Notes under the pieces: generated by a model
Told to the model about the DNA's origin: nothing
Database searches by the model: none
The model's input: the letters and a program-made list of their open reading frames with translations, nothing else
Source of the DNA: Chloroflexi bacterium 54-19
GTDB lineage: Bacteria > Chloroflexota > Chloroflexia > Chloroheliales > Chloroheliaceae
Reading direction: 5' to 3'
Assembly (NCBI GenBank): GCA_001898225.1
Contig: MKTJ01000066.1
Span: forward strand, 1 to 64,000
DNA length: 64,000 nt
Program-made: the position numbers and the translations under genes
Shown: positions 53,495-62,242 of the stretch, in pieces
How the letters are laid out: each line of letters opens with the position of its first letter
How positions within the stretch are numbered: the stretch's first letter is position 1

Positions 53495-53506
53495 TTGGAG
53501 GTTACT

Positions 53507-54289
53507 TTGAATATTGTAGTTTGTGTAAAACAGGTTCCTGAACCCACTGGTACGAACCGGATTGACCCTAAAACGCTTCGTATCACCCGCGAAGGGGTTG
53601 ACGTAGTGTTGGACCCTGCTGACGAATTCTCGATTGAAGCGGCCCTGCAAATTCAAGAGGCCAATCCCGGCACAAATGTAGTTGTTGTTTCGATGGGGCC
53701 GGAGCGCGCCCTCGAAGCTATTCGGCGCGGCCTGGCGATGGGGGCCACTAAAGGCATCCTCGTCTCCGACCCCAGCCTGGCCGGTTCCGACGCCCTGACT
53801 ACCGCTAAAGTCCTGGCCGCCGCCATCAAACGCGAAAGCCCGGACCTAGTCATTACCGCCACCGAAAGCTCGGACGCTTATACCGGCATGGTCCCCGGCG
53901 GCATCGCCCACTACCTCGGCCTGCCCTTACTCAGTTACGCCAAGAAGTTGACTATCTCCGGCGGTAAAGCCACCATCGAACGCCAGACCGAAACCGGTTT
54001 CCAGCGGGTCGAGGCCCAACTCCCGGCGGTCGTGACTGTCACCGGTTCTATCAACACCCCGCGCTACCCGGCCCTCAAGGGTATAATGCAGGCTAAGAAA
54101 AAGCCGGTTGACCAGCTTACCGCTGCCGCGCTCGGCTTCTCGCCGGAGCAGGTCGGGGAAAAAGGCGCCAGGGAAAAAGTGCTGGGTTGGGCTCCTGCCG
54201 AACAGCGCAAGGCCGGGCGGGTTATCAAGGATGACGGTACCGCCGCGGCTCAGATTGCCGATTTCCTGGCCGAGCTAAAAATTATCTAA
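53507..54289 (+). CDS. etfB: Electron transfer flavoprotein beta subunit
   Basis: 260 aa from TTG at 53507 (NIVVCVKQVPEP), with TGGAGG five nt upstream; the TTG at 53495 lies in front of that Shine-Dalgarno and is excluded. Conserved EtfB parts: CVKQVPEPTGTNRIDPKTLRI, DEFSIEAALQI, VVVVSMGPERALEAIRRGLAMGA and the AMP-site-like region DAYTGMVPGGIAHYLGLP. With EtfA it carries electrons from acyl-CoA dehydrogenases. Followed by etfA and its membrane acceptor. Confidence 0.93.
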   Translation: MNIVVCVKQVPEPTGTNRIDPKTLRITREGVDVVLDPADEFSIEAALQIQEANPGTNVVVVSMGPERALEAIRRGLAMGATKGILVSDPSLAGSDALTTAKVLAAAIKRESPDLVITATESSDAYTGMVPGGIAHYLGLPLLSYAKKLTISGGKATIERQTETGFQRVEAQLPAVVTVTGSINTPRYPALKGIMQAKKKPVDQLTAAALGFSPEQVGEKGAREKVLGWAPAEQRKAGRVIKDDGTAAAQIADFLAELKII

Positions 54290-54442
54290 ACTTCCTGGAA
54301 ATTATTTGTAGTAAAGATACAACCCTTCTAAAACGTCGAATAACCGCCTGGATTCCCGCCTTGAAAATAGGGCCAGGAACAGGGCTCCGGTTAAGAAGTT
54401 TGCTGGGTTTAGAAATATAAGTAGAACGAAGGAACAAGACCA

Positions 54443-55414
54443 ATGACAAAGGTGTGGGTTTACGCAGAACTTACCGGCGGCCAGGTCGCCAGGGTTTCGC
54501 TCGAACTTTTGACCAAAGCCCGCCAGTTGACCGCTGATGTTACGGCGGTGGTCCTGGGCACCGGGGCGAGCGCCCAGGCCGCAACCCTCGGCCAGTACGG
54601 GGCCAAACGCGTCCTCGTCCACGAAGACGCCGCTTACGAACAATTCCTTTCCGAACCGGCAGCCGATACTATCGCCGCTCTTATCGAGCAGGAAAAGCCG
54701 GACCTCCTTTTAATCGGCACTACCTATAATGGCCGCGATATTGCCTCCCGCCTCAACGCGCAGCTTAACTGCGGCGTTATCACCGATGGCGCCCAGCTAT
54801 CCCTGGATGGTGTTCAGCTTAAAGTCCAGGTGCCCTGGTACAGCGCCACCACGATTGTAGATGTTACCCTGAGCGGTGGAGTTACCCGCCTGGTCCTCAT
54901 CCGGCCCAAGTCGTTCGCGGCTGAAGTTGACCCCAACGCCGCCGCGCCCCAGGTCGAGCAAATCCAGGCCCAGGTCAGCCAGCAAGCCCGCCGGGCGGTC
55001 GTGGTCGAGAATGTAGTCCAGGCCAGCGAAGGCCCCAAACTGGAAGAAGCCAGCGTGGTGGTCAGCGGCGGACGCGGCTTGAAACAGGCCGAGAACTTCA
55101 AATTATTGCACGACCTGGCTTCCACCCTCGGTGGGGCCGTCGGGGCCAGCCGGGCCGTCGTGGACGCCGGGTGGGTGCCCTACAGCTACCAGGTCGGACA
55201 GACCGGCAAGACGGTCAAGCCGAGCATCTATATGGCCTGCGGTATCTCCGGGGCTATCCAGCACACCGTCGGTATGAAAGGCGCGAAGTACATCATCGCC
55301 ATCAATACCGACCCGGACGCGCCGATTTTCAAGTTTGCCGACCTGGGCATTGTCGGGGATGTGCTTAAAGTAGTCCCGGCTCTCAACGAGGAAATCAAGC
55401 GCCGCAAAGGCTAA
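54443..55414 (+). CDS. etfA: Electron transfer flavoprotein alpha subunit
   Basis: The 323-aa protein from ATG 54443. The FAD-binding C-terminal region is clear: VVSGGRGLKQAENFKLLHDLASTLGGAVGASRAVVDAGW, PSIYMACGISGAIQHTVGM and IIAINTDPDAPIFKFADLGIVGD. It forms a heterodimer with EtfB. A 153-nt gap separates it from etfB, but there is no terminator, and they share direction. Confidence 0.95.
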   Translation: MTKVWVYAELTGGQVARVSLELLTKARQLTADVTAVVLGTGASAQAATLGQYGAKRVLVHEDAAYEQFLSEPAADTIAALIEQEKPDLLLIGTTYNGRDIASRLNAQLNCGVITDGAQLSLDGVQLKVQVPWYSATTIVDVTLSGGVTRLVLIRPKSFAAEVDPNAAAPQVEQIQAQVSQQARRAVVVENVVQASEGPKLEEASVVVSGGRGLKQAENFKLLHDLASTLGGAVGASRAVVDAGWVPYSYQVGQTGKTVKPSIYMACGISGAIQHTVGMKGAKYIIAINTDPDAPIFKFADLGIVGDVLKVVPALNEEIKRRKG

Positions 55415-55470
55415 TCGCATATTTTTAGGCGAACCACAGAATTTTTAAAAGCTAGGGGAGCGGTGGGAAA

Positions 55471-57717
55471 ATGCCGGAGCATGTAGCACCAACTAACGGT
55501 CCTATCGGTTGGGTGGTTTTCTTGTTAGTGCTGGGTGGGTTTTTGTACCTGGTATATCGCCGGGTTTCTCCACTCGTGCGCCTGATTCGCCAGGGTAAAC
55601 CCGAAAACCGCACCGACGACATCGGCCAGCGCGTCTGGTTCTTTGTCTCGAACTATCTGCTGCAAAAGCGGCTTTTCCGTAAACCAATCCCCGGCACCGT
55701 CCACGCCCTGCTGTTCTGGGGTTTCATGATATTGCAAATCGGGGTGGGCTACTCCATCTTTTATGGGCTGATTCCGGTCGAAATCCCGATTATTTCCTCC
55801 CGTCCGATGGCGACCCTGGTAGATGCCTTTATTGTGGTCATTTTCCTGACCACGGTCTATTTCGGTATCCGCCGGGCCTTTATCAAACCGGGTTACCTGA
55901 CGATCACCCGTGACGGCTGGATTGTCATCACCTTTATCAACCTGAGTATCCTGACCGAACTCTTGATTGAAGCGTTCGCCTGGCGGGCCGCTCCTTCAGT
56001 GGGTACGGGTTACCCGCCGCTGGGCCGCCGCCTGGGTGAATTGCTCATCCCAAGCTCGGCGGGTTGGCCGACTCCCACCGAGGCTCCCACCTCGGTCCGG
56101 GAAATGGCCCTGTTGTTGTGGCAAATCGCCTGGTGGGCCAAGGTCTTTGTCATTCTTTCGTTCCTGGTCTATATCCCGACCTCGAAGCACCTGCATATTT
56201 TCACGGCTATTTTCAACACCTTCTTCCAGAACACCAAGCCCAAAGGTGCTCTCAAGAAGATTGAAAATATCGAAGAAGTCGAGCATTACGGGGCCAGCAA
56301 GTTCGAGGATTTCACCTGGAAGGACCTGCTCGATTCGGCGGTCTGCACCGAGTGTGGACGCTGCACCCAGGTCTGCCCGGCCAACGCGACCGGCAAACCG
56401 CTCAACCCCAAGAAGATTATTATCGATCTCAAGACCGAGCTTTTCACCAGGAGTAATATCCCGCTGACCGGCCACAGTATCGGGGTGGGCGGCACTCGCA
56501 ACGACCAGGGCGAAAACCTTGATGAGACGCCCCAGTTGCGCCCCGCCGAGGTCGAAAGTCTTGCTGATACCGCCGGAGCCACCAGTGGAGCCGCCGATAG
56601 TGGCGGGGGCGGTCGGAGTATCGTCCTACCGCCGCTGGTCCGGGGCATGATAACCGAGGACGAATTGTGGTCGTGTACGACCTGCCGGGCCTGTATGACC
56701 GAATGCCCGGTCTTTATCGAACATGTGCCGAAAATCGTAGACATGCGCCGTTTCCTGGTTCTGGAAGAAAGCGAGTTTCCACCCGAAGTGGTGCCGCTCT
56801 TTAACAACCTGGAACGCAACGGCAACCCCTGGCAAATGCGCCCCGAAGAACGCATGGAGTGGACCACCAAGATGCCCTTCGAGGTCAAAGTGCTGGGCGA
56901 ACTGGACGAGGGGGCCGAGGTTGACGTGCTGTTCTGGGTCGGTTGTATGGGTTCGCTCGACCAGCGCAACAAGAAAGTTACCCAGAACCTGGCCTCAATA
57001 CTGGAGGAAGCCGGGCTGAACTGGGCTATCCTGGGACCGGAAGAGTCGTGCAGCGGCGACCCGGCCCGCCGCATCGGTAACGAATATCTCTACCAGATGC
57101 TGGCCGAGCAGAATATCGAGACCCTCAACGGCTATAAAGAGGCGGTAAAGCTGAAAAAGGTGGTGACAGCCTGTCCGCACTGCTTCAACACCCTCAAAAA
57201 CGAGTATCCGCAGTTTAACGGGCACTTTGAGGTAGTCCATCACACCCAGCTTGTCTCCAAGCTGATCGAGGAAGGCAAAATCAAACCCTCGGATGGTCTG
57301 GCCGGGAAGAAGCTGACCTATCACGACCCCTGCTACCTGGGGCGCTACAACGATGTTTATGACGCCCCGCGATTTGTCCTCAATTCGCTCGGCAACGGCC
57401 TGAAAAAGATTGATTTTGTCGAAATGCCGCGCAACAAGTCCAAGAGCTTCTGTTGTGGCGGCGGTGGAGGCCGGGCCTGGATGGAGGAAAAAATCGGCAG
57501 CCGGGTGAACCAGACGCGGGTGCAGGAAGCCGCCGATACCGGGGCCGAAGTGGTCGCGGCGGGCTGCCCGTTCTGTATCACCATGTTCGAAGATGGTATC
57601 AAAGGGAAGGGGTTGGAAGACAAGCTCAAGGTGCTGGATATAACCGAGCTGGTCCAACTCAGCCGCCAGACCGCCCCGGTATCCTCGACCTCAACCGAGC
57701 AAACCGCCGAGGAATAG
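55471..57717 (+). CDS. Membrane FeS oxidoreductase accepting electrons from EtfBA (EMO/HdrD-like)
   Basis: The 748-aa protein. Five membrane helices form a NarI/gamma-like cytochrome domain (about residues 8-260). Two 4Fe-4S motifs follow: CTECGRCTQVCPANATGKP (from C292) and CTTCRACMTECPVF (from C402). Two CCG domains are recognisable by GCMGSLDQRN...ESCSGDPARR, ACPHCFN, YHDPCYLGRYN and CCGGGGGR. Such proteins next to EtfBA are thought to pass electrons from the flavoprotein to menaquinone. Three-gene operon with etfB and etfA. This couples beta-oxidation to the respiratory chain, in line with isocitrate lyase. Confidence 0.88.
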   Translation: MPEHVAPTNGPIGWVVFLLVLGGFLYLVYRRVSPLVRLIRQGKPENRTDDIGQRVWFFVSNYLLQKRLFRKPIPGTVHALLFWGFMILQIGVGYSIFYGLIPVEIPIISSRPMATLVDAFIVVIFLTTVYFGIRRAFIKPGYLTITRDGWIVITFINLSILTELLIEAFAWRAAPSVGTGYPPLGRRLGELLIPSSAGWPTPTEAPTSVREMALLLWQIAWWAKVFVILSFLVYIPTSKHLHIFTAIFNTFFQNTKPKGALKKIENIEEVEHYGASKFEDFTWKDLLDSAVCTECGRCTQVCPANATGKPLNPKKIIIDLKTELFTRSNIPLTGHSIGVGGTRNDQGENLDETPQLRPAEVESLADTAGATSGAADSGGGGRSIVLPPLVRGMITEDELWSCTTCRACMTECPVFIEHVPKIVDMRRFLVLEESEFPPEVVPLFNNLERNGNPWQMRPEERMEWTTKMPFEVKVLGELDEGAEVDVLFWVGCMGSLDQRNKKVTQNLASILEEAGLNWAILGPEESCSGDPARRIGNEYLYQMLAEQNIETLNGYKEAVKLKKVVTACPHCFNTLKNEYPQFNGHFEVVHHTQLVSKLIEEGKIKPSDGLAGKKLTYHDPCYLGRYNDVYDAPRFVLNSLGNGLKKIDFVEMPRNKSKSFCCGGGGGRAWMEEKIGSRVNQTRVQEAADTGAEVVAAGCPFCITMFEDGIKGKGLEDKLKVLDITELVQLSRQTAPVSSTSTEQTAEE

Positions 57718-57735
57718 GGAATTTAAATAAAAAGG

Positions 57736-57762
57736 AGCCTGGCTTTTTAGGTCAGGCTTTTT
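57736..57762 (+). terminator. Terminator of the etf operon
   Basis: AGCCTG (57736-57741) pairs with CAGGCT (57753-57758), then T run. Confidence 0.7.
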
Positions 57763-57847
57763 ATTATCTCCGGTTTAATTTTGAGGTCAGGCCGAAACTA
57801 AATTGGTTGAGCAGACAGAATTTGTTTCGGTGCAAAAGGACAAAGGA

Positions 57848-57875
57848 TTAAAAAACCGCCTGAGCAGAGGCGGTT
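57848..57875 (-). terminator. Terminator of the zinc-finger gene
   Basis: AACCGCC (57854-57860) and GGCGGTT (57869-57875), with the T run (six T) on the minus strand. Confidence 0.75.
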
Positions 57876-57890
57876 CTTAATTTCTTAACC

Positions 57891-58262
57891 TTAGCTGGCT
57901 TTCTTATCGGTCCAGACAGCTTTGGTATTGGGTTGGTTGTTGCGGGCCAAAGCCGCGCAACGGCGCGAACAGAATTTATTGCCTTTGACGATTTGGGCAT
58001 GGCTTAATACCTGGCCGCACTCACTCCGGCCACAGGTACCACTTTGGGGCTGGCTGGGTTGGAGCAAAATTTCCTGGGTTGCCAGTAACATACCCTGCCG
58101 TCCATCACGCATCAGGCGGTGCTGGCGTTTTTTAATATCGGCTTCGCAGAAAGTGCAATAACCTTTATCGGTAGCCCGCGCCAGGCGTTTAGGGCCCATC
58201 AAAATATTACAAATAGGACAGACTCTTTCACCGGGGGCTAATTTGTATGGTGAGTGTGACAT
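57891..58262 (-). CDS. Small protein with two Cys-rich zinc-finger-like motifs
   Basis: 123 aa from ATG at 58262 (MSHSPYKLAPG), with AAAGGAG upstream; the longer start at 58289 lies before that Shine-Dalgarno. First motif: RVCPICNILM and GYCTFCEADI. Second: GTCGRSECGQV and KFCSRRCAALAR. Pattern suggests a nucleic-acid-binding or protein-interaction zinc protein. Not assigned to a family. Monocistronic. Confidence 0.65.
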   Translation of the reverse strand: MSHSPYKLAPGERVCPICNILMGPKRLARATDKGYCTFCEADIKKRQHRLMRDGRQGMLLATQEILLQPSQPQSGTCGRSECGQVLSHAQIVKGNKFCSRRCAALARNNQPNTKAVWTDKKAS

Positions 58263-58798
58263 AGGTCTCCTTTCGACGGCTTGCCTCATCCTTATACCGG
58301 TATAATCCTAATTTTATTCTTCATTGAACAAAACGGACTTATCTCTCCCGCTCCGTCTATTAGATTGCATAAACGAAAAATAACTCTTTGGGATAGAGTT
58401 TAGACGTTTTGTTATCTGGTTGTTACCTCCTTCGAGCCAAAGGAGGGCCGGACGTATTTAATTGTAAGGTGTTACGGTTTGGTTCTGTTGTTCGTCAGTT
58501 GTTTCATACTGTGACGTTGTAGAAGGAACAGAAATGAGCAGATTATTTTGGGATTGAAATAGATGCTATAACGAAATAATTGCTCATACTAATTATACAC
58601 CTTTTTCCCAAATTTGCAGCGTTAAGATTTCATTATAATTATCTATAACAGACATAAATTAAGGCTGAAATAAGGGAAAGCTATAACAACCAGCCTTAAT
58701 TTACCACCCTGCATTTTATAAGCCAACATTAAGGCGTTAAATTTTTGCAAAGATTTTGCGCCTCTAATAAAATTGTGTAATTTATAACAACAGGGTTC
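58263..58798. other. Intergenic region of about 530 nt
   Basis: Mostly AT-rich. The left part presumably holds the promoter of the zinc-finger gene; the right part the 3' end of the membrane-protein gene. I see no gene or repeat. Confidence 0.5.
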
Positions 58799-61162
58799 TT
58801 AACTGGCTGGGAAAAGCTTTACGCCCCTCACGCCAAAACTTAAAAAACGTTTGTCGCTGGCGTTGCCGGTGCCGGTGGGCGGTTGGGGCGAGGTCAGGTT
58901 GAGGGTGTGCATGCCGGGTGGCAAATCGAATTCCAGGGTTAAATCTTTGGCCTCGCCAGGTTGTAAATCAACGTCCTGCACGGCGTAACCGTCCAGGGTT
59001 ATCTTGACGGTGCGCGGCTGGCTATAGTTAAAGGTGGTCAGGTTAACTTTCACCCGCTGATTGGCCTGTCCCAGGTTAAAGACGCTCAGTTTGGCCGGTT
59101 CGTCGCCACACATGGCCTGGTCCTGGGCTTTTTCGGCGTCCCCGTTGGCGCAGGGGTTAGCCCAGCGATAGGTCCCGGTCGAGTTGGTTTCCGCCGGGTA
59201 CCAGCTATCACTCCCCATGTCTATAAAGAGTTTGTTGGAGGGGAGCGGTTCTTGTGGCACCTTGTAAGCCCGCATCAGCTTGTCCTCGTAGACCGGCTTG
59301 GCGTCCTGTCCCAGGACAGTATGCACCATGTTTTCGGCGGCAGCCAGCCCGGCGGGATTGCCTTCAAAGGCATCCAGGTAAAAGATGATGTAGCGGATAT
59401 TGTAAAAATTGAAAAGCGGGATACCCCAGGTCTTGTAGTCGGGGGTCGCCAGGATGTCCGGGCCTTTGGTGGGCCGGAATAAATTTATGGCGTCGGTATT
59501 GTTCAGCCGGTAAAAGTCGCGGAACATGGTTGTGTTCTTGACGAAATTGTTCGGATTGGTCAGCTTGTGGTCGCGGGCCAGCCTACCACCCAGGCGGGGT
59601 TTGCCATGAATACTCTGGTAAGCCTCGTAGGTATCTTCGCCCCGGCCTTTTTCGGTAAAGAGCGGCAACTCCATGATTGCGTACTTTTCCGGGTCCTGGG
59701 CCAGCGTGTAGTAAAAGGGCGGCCAGTTGGGCGGGTACGCCTGGGCATCTCCGGCCCTGACCATGAACCCGGCCAGGGTGACCGCCAGAAAGACCCCCAC
59801 CACGAGCAGCGATGCCGCTTTGGATAACTTAGCCTGCCAGTTCCAGCTTTTTGATTTTTCGCCCAGCCAGGCCAGGATTTCGCGCAAGGCCAGCGCCAGG
59901 ATGATACCGAACCCCAGCATGGCCGTCATATAGAAGCGTTCGGGGTCGCGCCCGATACTCAGCACCGGCAGTTTGTAAATCAGGGCGTAGGGTGCCGGTA
60001 TATCGGTCGAGAGGCTATCCGAGACATGCAAACGCGGCCCCAGGGTAAAGGCGCTGGCGATAAGGGCGGTAATGGTCCAGAAAAGAATATTTTCGCGTTC
60101 GCCCCGCTCCGGCCTTTTGCGCCACCACAGGAAAAGCCCCACCAGCCCCACTATCAAGGCCAGGTAACCGGGATTGGTGTTGTTGGTGCTTATATCGAAG
60201 TAGCCGAGCAAGGTGCGGGAGCGGTCCACCGCCTGGTCGCTGACCGAGAGCCAGGGATTATCGGCGGCCTCTTTTATCATGGGCAGGAGCATCGGGAAGA
60301 TGACTATCGCCGTCCAGACCCCGCCCACCAGGGCCAGCTTGAGAAAGATTAGCCCTTTTTCCTGCCAGCTTCGCCGGGTAAAGAGGGTAAAGATAAAATA
60401 GCCGAGCGTCAGCAGGACCGAGTAGAGGATAAACTGCCAGTCGGTGAGGGACATCGCCAGCAGGCACAAAATTGCGCCTATAGCATAGCGCAGCCAGCGG
60501 GGGCGGTTGACCGACCGGAACAGGCACCACAAATAGAGGGGTACCCACCACATCGAGAGTTTTTCGGCCTGACCGTAGGCATAGTTGCCAAAGAGCAAGT
60601 CGTTTGCGAAGGTAAAGACCGCCGCCCCGGCGAAAGCGGGCAGGCTGCTCCTTACCACGTCTTTTATCAAAAGATAAGCGCAAAAGACGGTCAGGGCCAT
60701 CGAGAGCAGGAATTTCAGGTTGGTGGAGGCGACGGAGCCTAACAGCGGCCAGAGCGGCAGGGCGAAAATCCCGTTTAGCGGGTTGAGCGTATGAAAGCGC
60801 AGGCTGATGCCGGTCGGGTAGTAGAGATAGTCGGTGAAAAAGAGCGGGTTGCGGTGCAGGTCAAAAATAGCCATGCGCACCCAGCTATCGTTCCAGAGAT
60901 TCTCGTAGCCGTCCAGGTCGCCGCCGATAACCCCGTAGCCGAGGTTAAAGACAGCCACTCGCCCGTAAATCGCGGCCAACAACAAAGCCCCCAGGAAAGC
61001 GAAAAAGTTTGGGCTGGTCAGGAAAGTCCGGCCCTTGCGCCGGATATTTTGAAGGCTAAAAGTTGACCTGGCCGGGGACGCGGCGGGCTCGGTTTCTCCG
61101 AGGGTGGGGAGCGGCTGGCTGTGGGCCAGGGCTATTTTTTTGTTTCCAGGCTGAAATTTCAT
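58799..61162 (-). CDS. Large multi-pass membrane protein, GT-C-like
   Basis: The 787-aa protein. About 12 helices follow a 45-residue cytoplasmic start. The first large loop reads GGDLDGYENLWNDSWVRMAIF, a typical location of the metal-binding acidic residues of GT-C enzymes. The last 280 residues form an external domain with a beta-sandwich end (LSVFNLGQANQRVKVNLTTFN). It resembles YfhO-like or mannosyltransferase-like proteins, but no catalytic motif can be proved. Starts with ATG at 61162. Stands alone. Confidence 0.65.
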   Translation of the reverse strand: MKFQPGNKKIALAHSQPLPTLGETEPAASPARSTFSLQNIRRKGRTFLTSPNFFAFLGALLLAAIYGRVAVFNLGYGVIGGDLDGYENLWNDSWVRMAIFDLHRNPLFFTDYLYYPTGISLRFHTLNPLNGIFALPLWPLLGSVASTNLKFLLSMALTVFCAYLLIKDVVRSSLPAFAGAAVFTFANDLLFGNYAYGQAEKLSMWWVPLYLWCLFRSVNRPRWLRYAIGAILCLLAMSLTDWQFILYSVLLTLGYFIFTLFTRRSWQEKGLIFLKLALVGGVWTAIVIFPMLLPMIKEAADNPWLSVSDQAVDRSRTLLGYFDISTNNTNPGYLALIVGLVGLFLWWRKRPERGERENILFWTITALIASAFTLGPRLHVSDSLSTDIPAPYALIYKLPVLSIGRDPERFYMTAMLGFGIILALALREILAWLGEKSKSWNWQAKLSKAASLLVVGVFLAVTLAGFMVRAGDAQAYPPNWPPFYYTLAQDPEKYAIMELPLFTEKGRGEDTYEAYQSIHGKPRLGGRLARDHKLTNPNNFVKNTTMFRDFYRLNNTDAINLFRPTKGPDILATPDYKTWGIPLFNFYNIRYIIFYLDAFEGNPAGLAAAENMVHTVLGQDAKPVYEDKLMRAYKVPQEPLPSNKLFIDMGSDSWYPAETNSTGTYRWANPCANGDAEKAQDQAMCGDEPAKLSVFNLGQANQRVKVNLTTFNYSQPRTVKITLDGYAVQDVDLQPGEAKDLTLEFDLPPGMHTLNLTSPQPPTGTGNASDKRFLSFGVRGVKLFPAS

Positions 61163-61548
61163 GTTCCGGCGCGATTATAACATATTTCCAAACTTGCAAT
61201 TTTCCCCAGTAATGAGTAAAGCCGCCACCTTGTCATTCTGTAGCGCAGCTACAGAATCTAGCCCGTAGGGTTCCCTGTGGGCCGGTCCGTTGGACAATAT
61301 CACGGTCGTCCTGCTTAGAATCGCGATTCCCTGGATAAGCTCACATCCGTAGGGTATGACTGATAATAATCCCTGATCAAATTACCTCGTTCGAAACCAT
61401 CTTTTTTATATTGACTGTTCGAATTAAAAACGAATAACAAGCAATACAGGTTGTAGCCTGGCGAATTTGAGTTCAAAGGCTGACGAAAATGAATCTCGAC
61501 AACCTTTAATGTTATAATGCGCCGGATTGGAAAAAGTTTGGAGACAAA
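61163..61548. other. Intergenic region with dispersed repeat
   Basis: Holds copy B of the dispersed repeat. The rest is AT-rich, with the likely promoter of the hydrolase gene on the right. Confidence 0.6.
61231..61312 (+). repeat. Dispersed hairpin repeat, copy B
   Basis: ATTCTGTAGC (61235-61244) and GCTACAGAAT (61248-61257) form the head hairpin; the tail GGTCCGTTGGACAATAT (61284-61300) is identical to that of copy A at 41484-41500. The hairpin arms differ between copies but stay complementary. Confidence 0.7.
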
Positions 61549-62223
61549 ATGCCGCAACTTATTGTTGATGATATATCACTTTATTACGAGCTTGTCGGGC
61601 CGGACACAGGCGAGGCCGTAGTCTTTCTTAGCGGGCTGACCGGCGACCACAACAACTGGACCTTGCAGGTGAACCGCCTCAAGGACCGCTATCGCTGCCT
61701 GACCCTCGATTGGCGCGATACCGGGTTGAGCGGTGAGAGCCACATGGCCGAGTACAGCACCGCCGATATGGCCGGGGACGTGGCCGGGCTCATCCGGGGG
61801 CTGAACCTGGGTAAGTGCCACATAGTTGGTCTTTCGATGGGCGGCGCGATTGCCCAGGAGGTCGCCCTCAACTATCCCGAAGCGGTCGCCAGCCTGGTAT
61901 TGGCCTCGACCTTTTGCGACCGTCCCGACCCGGTGGAGGTGCCCGCCGATAAACGCACGACCGGTCACATGCGCCAGCAGGCCGCCGTTAAGATGCACAA
62001 CACCTGCGACCGCCTCCACCTGATAACCGTCCCGACCCTGGTCGTGGCCGGGTCGCGTGATAAATCAACTACCCCGGAAAGCCAGTACACCCTCGCTGCC
62101 TGGATACCCGACGCCCGCTACGAGCTTATCCAGGGGGCCGGGCACCTGTTGCAACTGGAAAAGGCCGGGGATTTTAACCGGCTGCTCCAGGCCTTCCTCG
62201 AAGTCAACCCTATCAATTCTTAG
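61549..62223 (+). CDS. Alpha/beta hydrolase
   Basis: The 224-aa protein. The nucleophile elbow GLSMGGAIAQE has the catalytic Ser at 96. The Asp is likely in AGSRDKSTTPES and the His in GAGHLLQLEK. The oxyanion region is FLSGLTGDHNNW. No lid domain is obvious, so it is a short hydrolase. Family members act on esters, lactones or similar bonds; the substrate is unknown. Stops 19 nt before the CrtI-like gene, so likely one operon. Confidence 0.85.
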   Translation: MPQLIVDDISLYYELVGPDTGEAVVFLSGLTGDHNNWTLQVNRLKDRYRCLTLDWRDTGLSGESHMAEYSTADMAGDVAGLIRGLNLGKCHIVGLSMGGAIAQEVALNYPEAVASLVLASTFCDRPDPVEVPADKRTTGHMRQQAAVKMHNTCDRLHLITVPTLVVAGSRDKSTTPESQYTLAAWIPDARYELIQGAGHLLQLEKAGDFNRLLQAFLEVNPINS

Positions 62224-62242
62224 GCTAGAACGGGCGTAATCT

